Positions 43,416-54,471 are shown, counted from the first letter of the stretch. The stretch is 64,000 nt of DNA from Clostridium sp. C8-1-8 (GCF_009928445.1 NZ_JAABNO010000015.1:63683-127682), one strand, 5' to 3'. A program made the numbers and translations. The notes: generated from the letters alone by a model not told the origin.

Positions 43416-45050
43416 TTACTCCTCGTCATTAAAAATTCTCTTAATGAAAGAGGATTTTTTTTGCTTAGAGGTTAGTTCTTCTATAGAAACATTTAGGGCA
43501 TTTATCTGATTGATTAGTTCTGCATTCTTTTGAGTAATCTGAGTGATATTTTTATCTTTAAGGGAAAGCTGATTCTTAAGAGTTTCAATGGTTCTGTTTA
43601 ACTCCTCTACATGAGAGGTATCCTTTTCTTTTGACATTGAGGCTTGAGCTATACTAGATGCTGATTTATAGCTGCCTATTTGGTTTTCTAAGTCGAAAAT
43701 TACTTTGTTTAGTTCTTCAATCTTATTCTTGTAGGTAGAAACGATATTATACTTTTCGGTTAAGTTCTTTTCTAATTCGGTTATTTTATTCTCTTTGCTT
43801 AAAATATTTGCGTATAGGGAAGATAGTGTAGATTTAAGTTTTAAGTTTTCCTCATCGTTAATTGTTGTTGTTTTTGATAAATTTTTTAGCTTATCTTCAT
43901 TAACAACAGACTTATATCTTAGATCCTTTATAGTAGCTTCTAAACTATTTATTAGCTGTTGTTTATCAAAAAGTTGCTTTTCATATTCTATCAACTTATT
44001 GGCTGTTTCTTTCAAGGAGTCGGAGGAATTGGAAAAGTCTTTTACTTCCATACCCTCATGATCTCCTAAAGCAAGGCTATAGTAGTAGGAGCTATCTGTG
44101 ATTAAACTACCTTCATCATCTTTAGAGAAAAATATAGTATTAAGTATTATAGGATTGTTGCTTTGATAATGAACTTTAAAAGTAACAGAGTTAGGATTCA
44201 TATCAATATCTTTAGAACCACAAATACCTTTTAATAGATCTACTGTTTTAGTTGATAAGCTAGTTTCACTTACATAAGTGAAGAAGAACTTACCATGAAA
44301 GAAAGCTACAGAGCAAGCTAACAATTTTGAGTTTACATTTATGGTGCTTCTTACTATATTAGTAGCAGTGCCATAGCCATATTTCAGTTGTCCTCTTCTC
44401 TGGCTATTAACTTTATAAGAATAAGCTAGGACCCCTCCTTCACCTACTATAAAGGAATAATCTTCTATAGGAAGATAGGAGCTATCCAATATGGTGAAGT
44501 TTCCCCAGAGGTTTTTTGTGGCATCATACTGCCTAAAGCCTAAACAGCTATTTTTCATTTTTTTATTATAGCATATATAGATATTATTACCCTGAGATGT
44601 GGCTATAAACGAGTAGGGAAGTGAATTATCAATTAAGTCTAGCATTAGTGGCGCTGTAAGTTTTAAATCTGATTTTATAGTTCTGTGATATAGAAAAGTT
44701 GAGTTGTCTGAAGTTTTTGAGTATATGACATTAAGACAGTTGTTTAAGGATATTATCTCTATGTAATCATTAGAAATATAATTGGTTGTTATTATAGAAC
44801 TTGTTAAAGTATCTTTTGTAAGGCAATACATTAGTATGCTATTATCCATAGATTGGACGAATATATATATTGTGTTGTCTTTTGTAAGTATGACACTAAG
44901 TAGGAATCTACACTGGTCTACTATGACTTTTTCTTCCTTAAAAGAGTTATTATTAAATATCCTGAGGCACACTTGCAATTCATTTTGATAAAGATACCAA
45001 ATAGAATCTTCTATATCTAGAGCGTATTCTTTATATTTATTTGCTAGCAT
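43416..45050 (-). CDS. Unknown protein: beta-propeller-like head and long coiled-coil tail
   Basis: About 544 residues, no signal peptide or membrane helix. The first ~345 residues are beta-rich with repeating strand patterns (TIYIFVQSMDNSILMY, NIYICYNKKM, FFFTYVSE), suggesting a propeller-like fold. The last ~180 are a charged coiled coil (KENKITELEKNLTEKY, IEELNKVIFDLENQI, NAELINQINALNVSIEEL) ending KKSSFIKRIFNDEE. I recognise no family. It resembles the protein at 45235 in layout, so both may be old paralogues; gap 184 bases, no clear terminator between. The ATG at 45050 is chosen because GGAGG precedes it; the in-frame ATG at 45068 overlaps that site. A scaffold role, perhaps in spores, is speculation. 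Confidence 0.6.
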   Translation of the reverse strand: MLANKYKEYALDIEDSIWYLYQNELQVCLRIFNNNSFKEEKVIVDQCRFLLSVILTKDNTIYIFVQSMDNSILMYCLTKDTLTSSIITTNYISNDYIEIISLNNCLNVIYSKTSDNSTFLYHRTIKSDLKLTAPLMLDLIDNSLPYSFIATSQGNNIYICYNKKMKNSCLGFRQYDATKNLWGNFTILDSSYLPIEDYSFIVGEGGVLAYSYKVNSQRRGQLKYGYGTATNIVRSTINVNSKLLACSVAFFHGKFFFTYVSETSLSTKTVDLLKGICGSKDIDMNPNSVTFKVHYQSNNPIILNTIFFSKDDEGSLITDSSYYYSLALGDHEGMEVKDFSNSSDSLKETANKLIEYEKQLFDKQQLINSLEATIKDLRYKSVVNEDKLKNLSKTTTINDEENLKLKSTLSSLYANILSKENKITELEKNLTEKYNIVSTYKNKIEELNKVIFDLENQIGSYKSASSIAQASMSKEKDTSHVEELNRTIETLKNQLSLKDKNITQITQKNAELINQINALNVSIEELTSKQKKSSFIKRIFNDEE

Positions 45051-45234
45051 TACAATAACATCCTCCATAAAATTAGTTAAACCTGCTTAATAAAATTAGA
45101 GAACTTTAACAATACTCTTAAAACATAGCCTGAAAGTAAACACATAAAGATAAATGTAAAAAAAGATCATAGAAGCTTTAATTTAATGATATAAGCAGTT
45201 ATAGTATAGAATATGCTTTTATAAGCCATCTATA

Positions 45235-46527
45235 TTACTTGATGTCTTCATTATTCTTATTATTTAGTTTCTGCAAATCTTCTATTATAGAATCCTTCTC
45301 TAGGGTTATATTAAGAAGCTTTGATATTAACCCTTCGTAGTACCGTACAGTTCTATTATTAAAATTCATAAGGGAAGTAATTTTTCGTTCAAATTTCTTA
45401 TTGTTTTCTGAAAGCGTAGCTTTAAGGTTGTCTATTTCAAAATTTTTTTCATATAGTAATTTAATATACTTTAATGAAAGTGTGTTTATGGTGGATAACA
45501 AATAGCTTATCAGTCTATCATTCTTTTTCATACCTTTTATAAATTCTGATTCTTTAACGGGTGCTCCCTTAACTTTTTGGAGTTCATATATTGCAGCTTT
45601 AGTTGAAAGTCTTTTAGATAAGAAGCAAGTAAAAACCTCCATAGAATTGTTATTTACTATTATTACCCCTGGGATATTATGCTTTATATCGAAGCTAAAA
45701 GTAGTTGGCCAATTTCTTAAATCTTCGGAATTAGTGATATAAACTCTCTCTTTTGTGCTCCAACATATATAAAACTTATTTTTATAAAAAGAAATTAAGG
45801 GTTTCTGAACAGTTTCTTTGAGCTTTATTAATGACTCTTCTGAAAAAAGAAACTTGTCCCTAATTATATTTATAGACTTGTGAAAAAGAAAAATATCTCT
45901 TTCAACTATCTTATTATAAAACAACTCAATTTGATCCTCAGAAGTAAGGACATTTAAAGAAAAAGCACCTGGAAGGCTAAAGTATCTTATTACAGAAAAA
46001 AAGATTTCATCAATTATTCTCAGAGAGTATAGACTGTCCTTATTGTTTTCACAAATTAGCATAATTACTTTATTATCTAAAATTGCAGTATAGAATTGAC
46101 GAACATACTTATAACAATTAATTTTGCAAAGTTCATATATTTGACAACTGTTTGACACAATTCCATGGTAAATATATGTTATAGTATCATTTAAATTAGC
46201 TTTGCTATAGAAAACGTGGATCAGGTTGTCCAATATTTCCATGGACAAGCAATTTATGTTTTCAAAGGAAAAGTTATTTGATTCGATCCAAGTAATATCA
46301 AATTCATTTATTTGTGATAGATTAATTTTTATTAACCCTAGTTTTGAAGCAAAGGTATAGAATAGTATGAAGATAGAAGTAGTGTTATATTTTACTTCAA
46401 ATGATTTCACGTTTTGGTGAAGAATTTTATGAAAGTTGGAGTTGAATAGCTCTAGTTCTGAGTTATTAGAGGTTATGTAGAATATTTCTTTATTACTATT
46501 AATAACATAAAGTTTTTTACTATTCAT
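45235..46527 (-). CDS. Unknown protein: beta-rich head and coiled-coil tail, partner of the 43416 gene
   Basis: 430 residues, no signal peptide. Residues 1-320 are beta-rich with repeated strand units (KLYVINSNKEIFYITSNNSEL, LIHVFYSKANLNDTITYIYHG, KFYICWSTKERVYITNSEDL), again propeller-like; the final ~100 residues are helical and charged (LYEKNFEIDNLKATLSENNK, LEKDSIIEDLQKLNNKNNED). The N-terminal units XIYITXXXXEL and the closing coiled coil mirror the gene downstream at 43416. Very AT-rich and Asn/Ile/Lys-rich. ATG 46527 has GGTGGTGA upstream. Function unknown; pairing on one strand suggests the two products act together. Confidence 0.6.
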   Translation of the reverse strand: MNSKKLYVINSNKEIFYITSNNSELELFNSNFHKILHQNVKSFEVKYNTTSIFILFYTFASKLGLIKINLSQINEFDITWIESNNFSFENINCLSMEILDNLIHVFYSKANLNDTITYIYHGIVSNSCQIYELCKINCYKYVRQFYTAILDNKVIMLICENNKDSLYSLRIIDEIFFSVIRYFSLPGAFSLNVLTSEDQIELFYNKIVERDIFLFHKSINIIRDKFLFSEESLIKLKETVQKPLISFYKNKFYICWSTKERVYITNSEDLRNWPTTFSFDIKHNIPGVIIVNNNSMEVFTCFLSKRLSTKAAIYELQKVKGAPVKESEFIKGMKKNDRLISYLLSTINTLSLKYIKLLYEKNFEIDNLKATLSENNKKFERKITSLMNFNNRTVRYYEGLISKLLNITLEKDSIIEDLQKLNNKNNEDIK

Positions 46528-46642
46528 AAAATCACCACCTACTACTATTTAGTACAAGACTTAAACTTGTCCCAATATCAAATTATGATTAAATTATAAG
46601 ATTTAGCACTGAATGCTTATTAATTATGATAGGAGAATAAAT

Positions 46643-46909
46643 ATGGTACTAGGCTACTTTGTTATTATAAATATAATTGGATTCTTTATAATGTACATCG
46701 ATAAAAGAAAAGCTATAAAAAGAAAATGGAGAATTTCTGAAAAAAACTTGTTTTTAATTGGAATAATAGGTGGAAGTTTAGGCGAAATCATCGGAATGAA
46801 TTTATTTAGACATAAGACTAAACGTTGGTATTTCAAATATGGACTACCATTTTTATTTTGTCTACAAATAATATTATTGATTTTTGGGGAAAATATTTTA
46901 AGAAAATAA
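46643..46909 (+). CDS. DUF1294 small membrane protein
   Basis: 88 residues with three hydrophobic stretches. The DUF1294 pattern is clear: FFIMYIDKRKAIKRKWRISEKNL at the first loop, then LIGIIGGSLGEIIGMNLFRHKT and KRWYFKYGLPFLF. The family is widespread, sometimes fused to a cold-shock domain, and its function is unknown. ATG 46643 has AGGAG eight bases upstream; an earlier in-frame codon at 46613 has no ribosome site. It stands alone between the divergent unknown pair and the glycosyltransferase. Confidence 0.85.
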   Translation: MVLGYFVIINIIGFFIMYIDKRKAIKRKWRISEKNLFLIGIIGGSLGEIIGMNLFRHKTKRWYFKYGLPFLFCLQIILLIFGENILRK

Positions 46910-47164
46910 GAATTTGACATTTAAAATAAAAAAAAAGATAAAAATATCAACAAATAAACGATTACATTTTTTATATATAAATAAACAGTGTTATTAAAAT
47001 AGGAAAATATAAAAACCTACATATCAGTAGACTTGATTTTTTTTAGGTATTGAAATATAGTATATAAGGATTTTCAACTGTATTAAACTAAGAATTTTCA
47101 TGTTTATTGTTGTAAAATATAAATTCTAGTATATTGGTACTAATAAAAAACGGGAGTGAATTAC

Positions 47165-48544
47165 ATGGGGAATTTATTTGTTTATTATGTAACCAGAGTA
47201 TTTCAGAGCTTAGTCTATACACTTACTTTGTATTATTTAATATTGAGCTTGTTTGGACTTTATAGAAGAAAAGAGAACAAAAACTATGTTCCAAGTAAAA
47301 AGTTTGCTATGATAGTTGCGGCTCATAATGAAGAAGTGGTTATCGCAAATCTAATAGAAAGTCTGCAGCATCAGGATTATCCGAAGGAATTATATGATAT
47401 TTTTGTAATTGCAGACAATTGTACCGATAAAACAGCAGAGATTTCAGCAAAACATGGTGCTAAAGTTTTCGAAAGAAACAATAAGGAAAAAAGAGGTAAA
47501 GGTTACGCCTTAGAGTGGATGTTCGATAAGATATTCAAAATGGACAAGAAGTATGATGCAGTTGCCATATTTGATGCAGATAATTTAGTTTCACCTAATT
47601 TTATAAAAGAAATGAACTCAAAAATGTGTGATGGATATAAAGTTGTACAAGGATATTTGGATAGTAAGAATCCAGGAGATTCTTGGATAACTCAAAGCTA
47701 TTCAGTATCATTTTGGTCTTCAAATAGAGCATTCCAGTTGGCAAGAGCAAACTTAGGGTTGTCAAACCAAATAGGAGGTACTGGATTTGCTGTGGATGTA
47801 GAAGTCCTTAAAACCTTAGGGTGGGGAGCTACTTGCCTTACGGAGGATTTAGAATTTACCTGTAAGCTCGTTTTAAACGGTGAAAAGGTAGGATGGGCAC
47901 ATGATGCAGTTGTTTTTGATGAAAAGCCTCTTTCTTTAAAAGACTCTTGGAATCAGAGAAAAAGATGGATGCAAGGTTTTTCAGATGTAGCGTCAAGATT
48001 TTTTGTTAAGCTTATTAAGAAAGCTGTTAAGGATAAAAATTTCGTAGCATTTGACTGTGCGTTATATGTTGCTCAACCATTTATGACATTACTTTTAGCT
48101 ATATCACTTTGTATTACAACGATACAAGGATTCCAAAATGCATCTGAAAGTTTTCACTTTGGATTTATACAAGTATTCGGTATGTTCCAGTTCTTATTAA
48201 CTCCGTTTTTACTAATACAAGATAAGAAGTTTACTAAGAAATTTTTTGCTATACTTGTTTTATATTCTACTAATGTAATTATAATGCCGTTAGTAATAAA
48301 GGCTTTTGGTGAAAAGCAGTATTTTATTATTGCTGGTATGTATCTTTTGTTTAATGTAGCATGCATACTTCTTACATTGGTTACTATGGGAAAAGATTCG
48401 GCATGGGCTTTCTTTAGATATTTGTTGTATGGAATATATACTTTAACCTGGGTACCTATAACTGTACAAGGAATATTGAATAGAAATAATAAAGAGTGGT
48501 CACATACAAAGCATGTTAGACAAATTGGAATATATGATGTATAA
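47165..48544 (+). CDS. Membrane glycosyltransferase family 2 (processive type)
   Basis: 459 residues. One N-terminal membrane helix, a cytoplasmic GT-A domain, and four to five C-terminal helices, the layout of processive beta-glycosyltransferases (cellulose/hyaluronan/poly-GlcNAc synthase type). Catalytic features: MIVAAHNEEVVIANLIES, FVIADNCTDKTAEI, the DxD-like FDADNLVSP, the acceptor-site TEDLEF and the product-binding QRKRWMQGF. No PilZ c-di-GMP domain is attached. It is monocistronic, so no partner (deacetylase, export protein) identifies the polymer. ATG 47165 has GGGAG eight bases upstream; the GTG at 47156 overlaps that site. Polysaccharide product unknown. Confidence 0.88.
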   Translation: MGNLFVYYVTRVFQSLVYTLTLYYLILSLFGLYRRKENKNYVPSKKFAMIVAAHNEEVVIANLIESLQHQDYPKELYDIFVIADNCTDKTAEISAKHGAKVFERNNKEKRGKGYALEWMFDKIFKMDKKYDAVAIFDADNLVSPNFIKEMNSKMCDGYKVVQGYLDSKNPGDSWITQSYSVSFWSSNRAFQLARANLGLSNQIGGTGFAVDVEVLKTLGWGATCLTEDLEFTCKLVLNGEKVGWAHDAVVFDEKPLSLKDSWNQRKRWMQGFSDVASRFFVKLIKKAVKDKNFVAFDCALYVAQPFMTLLLAISLCITTIQGFQNASESFHFGFIQVFGMFQFLLTPFLLIQDKKFTKKFFAILVLYSTNVIIMPLVIKAFGEKQYFIIAGMYLLFNVACILLTLVTMGKDSAWAFFRYLLYGIYTLTWVPITVQGILNRNNKEWSHTKHVRQIGIYDV

Positions 48545-48558
48545 GAAAGTGTAGCAAT

Positions 48559-48590
48559 AAAATACCCAATGCAATGGCATTGGGTATTTT
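48559..48590 (+). terminator. Intrinsic terminator after the glycosyltransferase gene
   Basis: AAAATACCCAATGC / GCATTGGGTATTTT perfect stem. Confidence 0.9.
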
Positions 48591-48646
48591 ACTCTTTATT
48601 GATAAAAATTTAGACTTTAGATTAAGTCTTGGATATGTTAATTCAC

Positions 48647-48684
48647 TGTGTTGAAATTAAGTGGTAAATCATCCGATGCTTAAA
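48647..48684 (+). repeat. Intergenic repeat R2, copy 1
   Basis: TGTG..G/T-AAATTAAGTGGT..A.TCATCCGATGCTTA is shared with 63941-63978, about 33 of 38 bases. Both copies follow a terminator in the same orientation. The rest of 48591-48843 is AT-rich without a gene. Confidence 0.7.
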
Positions 48685-48843
48685 TTATACTGGAAGCAAG
48701 ATAATAATATATAAGTGATTGCAAAAATATTACAATTATCTTGATTATAATAATAATATTAATTACAATTACAGAATGTAGTATATAATTTTGTACTCTT
48801 TTAGAAAAATAATTGAGATTAATTTCTATCTTTACAATGCATG

Positions 48844-48857
48844 CGAACAAATGTTTG
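48844..48857 (+). promoter_or_regulatory. LexA (SOS) operator upstream of parE-parC
   Basis: CGAACAAATGTTTG fits the Gram-positive LexA consensus CGAACRNRYGTTYG at every position. A TACAAT (48833-48838) directly upstream is a likely -10 box, so LexA would cover the start point. An unused-looking AAGGAGGA (48863-48870) lies between the operator and parE. Confidence 0.8.
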
Positions 48858-48993
48858 ACACCAAGGAGGAAATTATTTATACTTTCTTAATGAGGAAGTA
48901 AAGTTTAAAAGGATTTAAGGGTTTAAGCGGTGGATACGAAAAATTAATATATAAGATGTTATATATAGGTATAAATCACTTTGGAGGTTAAAT

Positions 48994-50946
48994 ATGGAAA
49001 AGGAAATTTTAAATAGCAGTTATGATGTTACAGACTTAACTTCACTTGAAAAACTTGAGCCAGTAAGAATAAGACCAGGTATGTATATTGGTTCTACTGG
49101 TAGCAAGGGACTTCATCATTGTGTTTGGGAAGTGCTAGACAATGCTATTGATGAAATAACAAATGGTTTTGGTGATAGAGCAGTGGTTATTTTGAATAAA
49201 GATAAGAGTGTAACTGTTCTTGATAATGGGAGGGGAGTTCCTACAGGAATACATCCTATAAAGAAAAAGTCTGGTGTTGAAATGGTATATACTGAACTCC
49301 ATACAGGAGGAAAGTTTAATAATAAAAATTATAAGACTTCTGGAGGTCTTCATGGTGTAGGAGCAGCAGTAGTAAATGCCCTATCAAAGTGGCTAGAAGT
49401 AGAGGTATATCAAAATGGAAAGATATACAAACAAAGATTTGAGTATGCTATGGATAAGCAACTAAAGAAGCTTATGCCTGGAACGCCTGTAACTAAGTTA
49501 GAGGTAATAGGTGATACTGATAAGACTGGTACTAAGGTTACTTTTATGCCAGATGATGAAGTGTTCTCCAGTACAGATTTTAAGTTTGATGTTATAGATG
49601 AAAGATTACAGGAATTAGCATTTCAGAATAAAGGAATAAGACTTCAGTTTATAGATGATAGAAAAGAAGAAAGAGTTGAAAAAGAATACTATTCAGAGAG
49701 AGGTCTATTAGACTTTATAGACTACTTAAATGAGAGTAAAACACCTATTCATCCAACACCAATATTATTTGACGGAGATAAGGAAATAGACGGTTTGAAG
49801 ATGTATGGAGAAGCATGCATACAATTTACAGACTCTTCTACTGAGTATATAGCTAGTTATGTAAATAATATTCCTACCACTGAAGCAGGGACTCATGAAA
49901 CTGGATTTAAGACTGGAATGACTAGGGCTTTTAAAGAATGGACAAAGAAACTAGGACTAGTTAAGGAAAAGGATAAAGAGTTCGAAGGTGACGACCTTAG
50001 AGAAGGTATGACTGCCATAGTAAGAATAAAGATATCTAATCCTATGTTTGAAGGTCAGACTAAAACAAAGCTAGGTAATAACGAAGCTTATACTATGATG
50101 AATGAGCTTGCTTACATACGATTTTCAGAGTGGATTGAAGATAACAAAGAAATTGCAACAGCCATAATCAATAATGCTCTTGATGCAGCAGCGAGAAGAG
50201 AAAAGATTAGAAAGATAAACGAGGCTGAGAAGAAAAAGATAGGTAAAGGTACAGCACCTCTAGCTGGTAAGATAGCTGTGTGTACACTAAAAGATAATAC
50301 ACATACTGAGTTCATAGTGGTTGAGGGAGATTCCGCTGGAGGATCTGCTAAACAAGCAAGAGATAGAAGATTTCAGACAATAATGCCTTCTAAAGGTAAG
50401 ATAATGAATACAGAAAAGCAAAAGCTAGAAAATGTTCTTGCCAGTGAAGAGTTAAAGATCTTTAATGCAGCCATAGGTACAGGTACGCTAGATAATTACA
50501 AAGAGAAGGATTTAAAGTATGATAAAATCATAATAATGAGTGATGCCGATGTTGATGGCTATCATATTAGAACCTTATGGATGACATATATTTATAGATA
50601 TATGAGACCACTTATTGCGAATGGACATCTTTACTTGGCTCAGCCTCCGCTATATAAGGTCTACAAGAATACAAAAAGCGGAGAAGTTTTTCAATATGCT
50701 TACAGCGACGAAGAACTTGAAAAAGCAAAGAAAAAGGTTGGAAAAGGCGCATTGATACAAAGATATAAAGGATTAGGAGAGATGAATCCTGAGCAGTTAT
50801 GGGATACAACCTTAAACCCAGAAACAAGAACTCTTTACCAAGTTAATATAGATGATGCGGCAAAGGCTGAAAAAATGGTGTCTTTATTAATGGGAGATGT
50901 GGTTGAACCAAGAAAAAACTATTTGTATAAATATGCTGAGTTTTAG
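48994..50946 (+). CDS. parE: Type IIA topoisomerase B subunit, ParE-type
   Basis: ATPase subunit of topoisomerase IV (or a second gyrase). GHKL ATPase motifs: [47 protein letters not shown] (ATP lid). Transducer domain with [14 protein letters not shown] domain with [16 protein letters not shown] and the metal Asp pair [14 protein letters not shown], and the C-terminal [13 protein letters not shown]. Length 650 is usual. The core [15 protein letters not shown] departs from the classic LPLRGKILNVEKA, as in clostridial ParE-type proteins. It overlaps nothing; parC follows after 17 bases. LexA box 137 bases upstream. ParE versus GyrB is decided by the long non-GyrA partner and by the LexA context, so it is likely rather than certain. 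Confidence 0.88.
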   Translation: MEKEILNSSYDVTDLTSLEKLEPVRIRPGMYIGSTGSKGLHHCVWEVLDNAIDEITNGFGDRAVVILNKDKSVTVLDNGRGVPTGIHPIKKKSGVEMVYTELHTGGKFNNKNYKTSGGLHGVGAAVVNALSKWLEVEVYQNGKIYKQRFEYAMDKQLKKLMPGTPVTKLEVIGDTDKTGTKVTFMPDDEVFSSTDFKFDVIDERLQELAFQNKGIRLQFIDDRKEERVEKEYYSERGLLDFIDYLNESKTPIHPTPILFDGDKEIDGLKMYGEACIQFTDSSTEYIASYVNNIPTTEAGTHETGFKTGMTRAFKEWTKKLGLVKEKDKEFEGDDLREGMTAIVRIKISNPMFEGQTKTKLGNNEAYTMMNELAYIRFSEWIEDNKEIATAIINNALDAAARREKIRKINEAEKKKIGKGTAPLAGKIAVCTLKDNTHTEFIVVEGDSAGGSAKQARDRRFQTIMPSKGKIMNTEKQKLENVLASEELKIFNAAIGTGTLDNYKEKDLKYDKIIIMSDADVDGYHIRTLWMTYIYRYMRPLIANGHLYLAQPPLYKVYKNTKSGEVFQYAYSDEELEKAKKKVGKGALIQRYKGLGEMNPEQLWDTTLNPETRTLYQVNIDDAAKAEKMVSLLMGDVVEPRKNYLYKYAEF

Positions 50947-50963
50947 ACGGGGGGAATAACTTT

Positions 50964-53894
50964 ATGGCAAAAAAGAATGAGGCAATTCCAAAGGATAATA
51001 ATATAATTCCAATAGCTATAGAAGAGGCGATGCCTGACAACTATTTACCATATGCAGTAGAGGTGGCTAAGGATAGAGCACTGCCAGATGTAAGAGATGG
51101 ACTTAAACCTGTTCACAGAAGAATTTTGTATGGAGCATATCTTCTAAGAGCATTTCCGGATAAACCTTACTATAAATCTGCAAGAATAGTAGGAGATATA
51201 TTAGGTAAGTTCCATCCTCATGGTGACTCATCAGTTTACGAGGCTATGGTAATACTTGCTCAAAACTTCACAACTAGGGAACCGTTAATAGATGGACATG
51301 GAAACTGGGGATCTATTGATGGTGATAGTGCTGCAGCAATGAGGTACACAGAGGCGAGACTTGCGCCTATCGCTATGGAAATGATTAAGGACATAGATAA
51401 AGGAATAGTAGATATGGTTCCTAACTACTCAGATACAGATTTGGAACCTAAGGTTTTGCCTAGTAGATATCCTAATCTTTTAGTTAACGGTGCCTTTGGT
51501 ATAGCCGTTGGTCTTGCAACTAATATACCTCCTCACAATCTTAAAGAAGTTTCTGATGGAGTTTTAGCTTATATTGAAAACCCAGAGATAACTACAAAGG
51601 AATTGATGCAGTTCGTGAAGGGGCCAGATCTTCCTACAGGCGGTATACTTATAGGTAAAAACTCTATGCTTTCAGCCTATGAAACTGGGGAGGGAAAGGT
51701 TTCTTTAAGAGCTAAGACAACTATAGAGAAGCTTGACAATGGCAGAATAGGTATAGTGATAACAGAGTTCCCGTATAGAAGAAATAAGGCTAAACTACTG
51801 CAGCTTATTTCAGAGATGACTGGAGATAAAAGACATTCTAAGGCTTTAGAAGCTATTACAGATATAAGAGATGAGTCTGATAGAACTGGTATAAGAGCAG
51901 TTATAGAACTTAGAAAAAATGCAGATGAAACTGTTGCAGATAAAGTTCTCAAGTATCTGTTTAAAAAGACAGATCTTCAATGTAATATTAGTTTTAACAT
52001 GGTTGCCTTGGCAGATGGAAAGCCGGAGACTATGGGGCTAAAAACTATAATTAGACATTATGTTAATCATCAGAAGGATATTGTTAGAAGAAGGACTATA
52101 AGAGAACTAGAAGTAGCAGAAAAGAGATTCCATATAGTTGAAGGATTTATAAAAGCCATAGATATAATGGATCAAATCATAGAGACTATAAGGGCATCAA
52201 AGTCAAAAAAAGATGCTTCTATAAACTTAATAGCTAGGTTTGGATTTACTGAAATACAGGCTGAGGCAATATTAGAGCTTATGCTTTATAGATTGACTGG
52301 TCTTGAAATAAAGGAGTTCCAAAAGGAACATAAAGAATTAGAAAAGATAATAAAAGCCTTAAGGAAGATATTAAGTGATGAAGGCGAGCTTCTAAAAGTA
52401 GTTAAGGAAGAACTTAAAGAAGTTACTGATAAGTTTGCTAGCCCTAGAAGAACTGCCATTATAGAAGACGACAGTGAGGCTAAGATAGATATAGAAGAGC
52501 TTATTATAGAAGAAGATGTTATGGTAACTCTTTCGAATGACGGATTCATAAAAAGAGTTCCGCTAAAATCTTATAATAGATCCAACTCTAATCCAGAAGA
52601 TATAGAGTATAGAGAAGGCGATTATCTCAAATATATATTTAGTTCCAATACAAAGGATAGTCTAATTTTCTTTACGGATAAAGGAAATATGTATCAGGTC
52701 AAATGTAATCTTATACCTGAATATAAGTGGAAAGATAAAGGTGAAAGGGTAGATGACATAATAAGAGGGCTATCCTTAGAAGAAGAAAGTGTTGTTATGG
52801 CGCTTTCAGTTGATAACTTTAGTCCAAGTAAGCTATTTAAGTTTATTACTTCTAAGTCTGTTATAAAGAAAACTTCTATGGACAAATTTATTACTGCTTA
52901 TTCAAAGCTTTTAGCAATAAGACTTAAGGACAATGAGAAGCTTGTTCATGTAAGCTTAGTAGAGGCTAATGAAGAGGAGAAAGTTATTCATATAAAGACT
53001 AAACTAGGATTAGATTTCAAGGTTGAAGAGCCTATACTAGAGGCTGTAGACAGAAATATAATTGGGGTACAGCTAAGTACAATAAGTCAAGAAGACGAGA
53101 TTTCTTTGGTTGAGTATGTAAATGAATATGATTTTGCTGATTTTGTTGTTGGAGTCAATAAAAAAGGCAACTTGAAGGTTTACCAAAAAGCAGCAAGAGA
53201 TGCATTTATGAAAACCGCTACGGTTTCTAATGAACAGATCATGATATTTACCTCAAAGGGAAATGTTTATAAGATACCTAGTTATATGATACAAAACCTG
53301 TCAGAAGAAATTAATATAAGCCTATTAGTTGATGGCTTTGACGATAATGAAGAGGTAATCAGTGTATACTCAGAAAAGGACTTTAATGATAAAAAATCTG
53401 TAATATTCTTTAGTAAAAATGGTTTTGTAAAGAAGACATTGATGAAAGAATTTGAAGGAAACGCTAATTCTTTAGTGGCATACAAGTTGAAGACTGATAA
53501 AGATGAACTAGCTGCTGTAAAAGTTTATGATAATATTGCCGGTATAGATATATTGATGGTAACTAAAAGAGGAATGTTGATAAGATTTGTTGAAGAGAAC
53601 GTATCTCCAATGGGAAGGGTAGCTTCAGGGGTCACTGGCATAAGCTTAAAAGAAGATGATCAGCTTGTATTTGGAACAGTTTTAAAGTCTGTTATTGAAA
53701 CTAAAAATAACAAGGGGTATAATGAAGTTGCTGTAGAAGTAACTTATGCAGAAAAAGTTATATTGGTTTCAAGTATTGGTGAGAAAAAAGAACTTATGCT
53801 TAATGATATTAAAATACAGAACAGAGCAGGCAGAGGGAACTGTGTATTTTCTGTAGTGCCTAATGAATATATAAAAGAGGTACAGCTTAAATAG
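50964..53894 (+). CDS. parC: Type IIA topoisomerase A subunit, ParC-type
   Basis: DNA-cleaving subunit. The N-terminal half has [20 protein letters not shown], the quinolone pocket [19 protein letters not shown] (Ser and Glu at the two resistance positions, i.e. wild type) and the nucleophilic Tyr128 in [11 protein letters not shown]. The central coiled-coil (about 340-480) follows, and the C-terminal ~480 residues form the beta-pinwheel with blades such as [19 protein letters not shown]. No perfect GyrA box (QRRGGKG) is seen; the closest is [10 protein letters not shown] near the end, fitting a topoisomerase IV-like enzyme. At 976 residues it is longer than typical ParC (750-820). Ribosome site GGGGGG before ATG 50964. 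A DJ-1 gene follows after 10 bases. Confidence 0.88.
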   Translation: MAKKNEAIPKDNNIIPIAIEEAMPDNYLPYAVEVAKDRALPDVRDGLKPVHRRILYGAYLLRAFPDKPYYKSARIVGDILGKFHPHGDSSVYEAMVILAQNFTTREPLIDGHGNWGSIDGDSAAAMRYTEARLAPIAMEMIKDIDKGIVDMVPNYSDTDLEPKVLPSRYPNLLVNGAFGIAVGLATNIPPHNLKEVSDGVLAYIENPEITTKELMQFVKGPDLPTGGILIGKNSMLSAYETGEGKVSLRAKTTIEKLDNGRIGIVITEFPYRRNKAKLLQLISEMTGDKRHSKALEAITDIRDESDRTGIRAVIELRKNADETVADKVLKYLFKKTDLQCNISFNMVALADGKPETMGLKTIIRHYVNHQKDIVRRRTIRELEVAEKRFHIVEGFIKAIDIMDQIIETIRASKSKKDASINLIARFGFTEIQAEAILELMLYRLTGLEIKEFQKEHKELEKIIKALRKILSDEGELLKVVKEELKEVTDKFASPRRTAIIEDDSEAKIDIEELIIEEDVMVTLSNDGFIKRVPLKSYNRSNSNPEDIEYREGDYLKYIFSSNTKDSLIFFTDKGNMYQVKCNLIPEYKWKDKGERVDDIIRGLSLEEESVVMALSVDNFSPSKLFKFITSKSVIKKTSMDKFITAYSKLLAIRLKDNEKLVHVSLVEANEEEKVIHIKTKLGLDFKVEEPILEAVDRNIIGVQLSTISQEDEISLVEYVNEYDFADFVVGVNKKGNLKVYQKAARDAFMKTATVSNEQIMIFTSKGNVYKIPSYMIQNLSEEINISLLVDGFDDNEEVISVYSEKDFNDKKSVIFFSKNGFVKKTLMKEFEGNANSLVAYKLKTDKDELAAVKVYDNIAGIDILMVTKRGMLIRFVEENVSPMGRVASGVTGISLKEDDQLVFGTVLKSVIETKNNKGYNEVAVEVTYAEKVILVSSIGEKKELMLNDIKIQNRAGRGNCVFSVVPNEYIKEVQLK

Positions 53895-53904
53895 GAGGTA
53901 TTCT

Positions 53905-54471
53905 ATGAAAAAAGTTTTATTATTACTTGCAGAGGGCTTTGAAGAGATTGAAGCGCTAACTGTAGTGGATGTACTTAGAAGAGCTAATGTTCAATGTGAT
54001 ACCTGTAGTATTAAAGAGAGAGAAGTATCTGGCTCTCATGATATAGTGGTTGTGGCAGATATTACCTTGGATGATGAAAACTTAAATAGTTATGATGCTA
54101 TAGTGCTACCAGGAGGAATGCCTGGAGCAGCTAATTTGAAAGAGAACATAAGAGTAGTAGATCTTGTTAAGGATTATTATGCTTCAGGAAGAATAGTTGC
54201 AGCAATATGTGCTGCGCCAATAGTCTTAGCTAAGGCTGGGATAATTGACGGTAAGCTTGTTACCTCATATCCTTCTTTTGATAAGCAATTAGAGCATTGT
54301 ATTTACAAAGATGAATTAGTTGTGGTTGATGGAAATATTATAACTAGTAGAGGCCCTGCAACTGCATTACCTTTTTCTTATAAACTACTTGAGAAGTTAG
54401 GTTGCGACACAGAGGCTGATGACTTAAGAGAAGGTATGATGTACAACTTTTTGATGGATAGCAGATTGTAA
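53905..54471 (+). CDS. DJ-1/PfpI family protein (YajL/ThiJ-like)
   Basis: 188 residues of the DJ-1 fold: LLLLAEGFEEIEALTVVDVLRRA at the start (Glu near the active site), DAIVLPGGMPGAANL, the nucleophile elbow VAAICAAPIVLAKAG (Cys102) and GNIITSRGPATALPFSYKLLEKL. Members act as redox-sensitive chaperones or glyoxalase/deglycase-type enzymes; the exact activity is disputed and cannot be read here. It starts 10 bases after parC and shares its ribosome region (AGGAGG), so it is in the LexA-box operon, an odd but plausible stress association. Confidence 0.92.
   Translation: MKKVLLLLAEGFEEIEALTVVDVLRRANVQCDTCSIKEREVSGSHDIVVVADITLDDENLNSYDAIVLPGGMPGAANLKENIRVVDLVKDYYASGRIVAAICAAPIVLAKAGIIDGKLVTSYPSFDKQLEHCIYKDELVVVDGNIITSRGPATALPFSYKLLEKLGCDTEADDLREGMMYNFLMDSRL

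Noticed and set aside
48863..48910. Ribosome site AAGGAGGA followed by a tiny frame (ATG AGG AAG TAA) as a leader peptide
   Set aside because: The ATG lies too far (about 20 bases) from the site and the frame has three codons; no support for translation.
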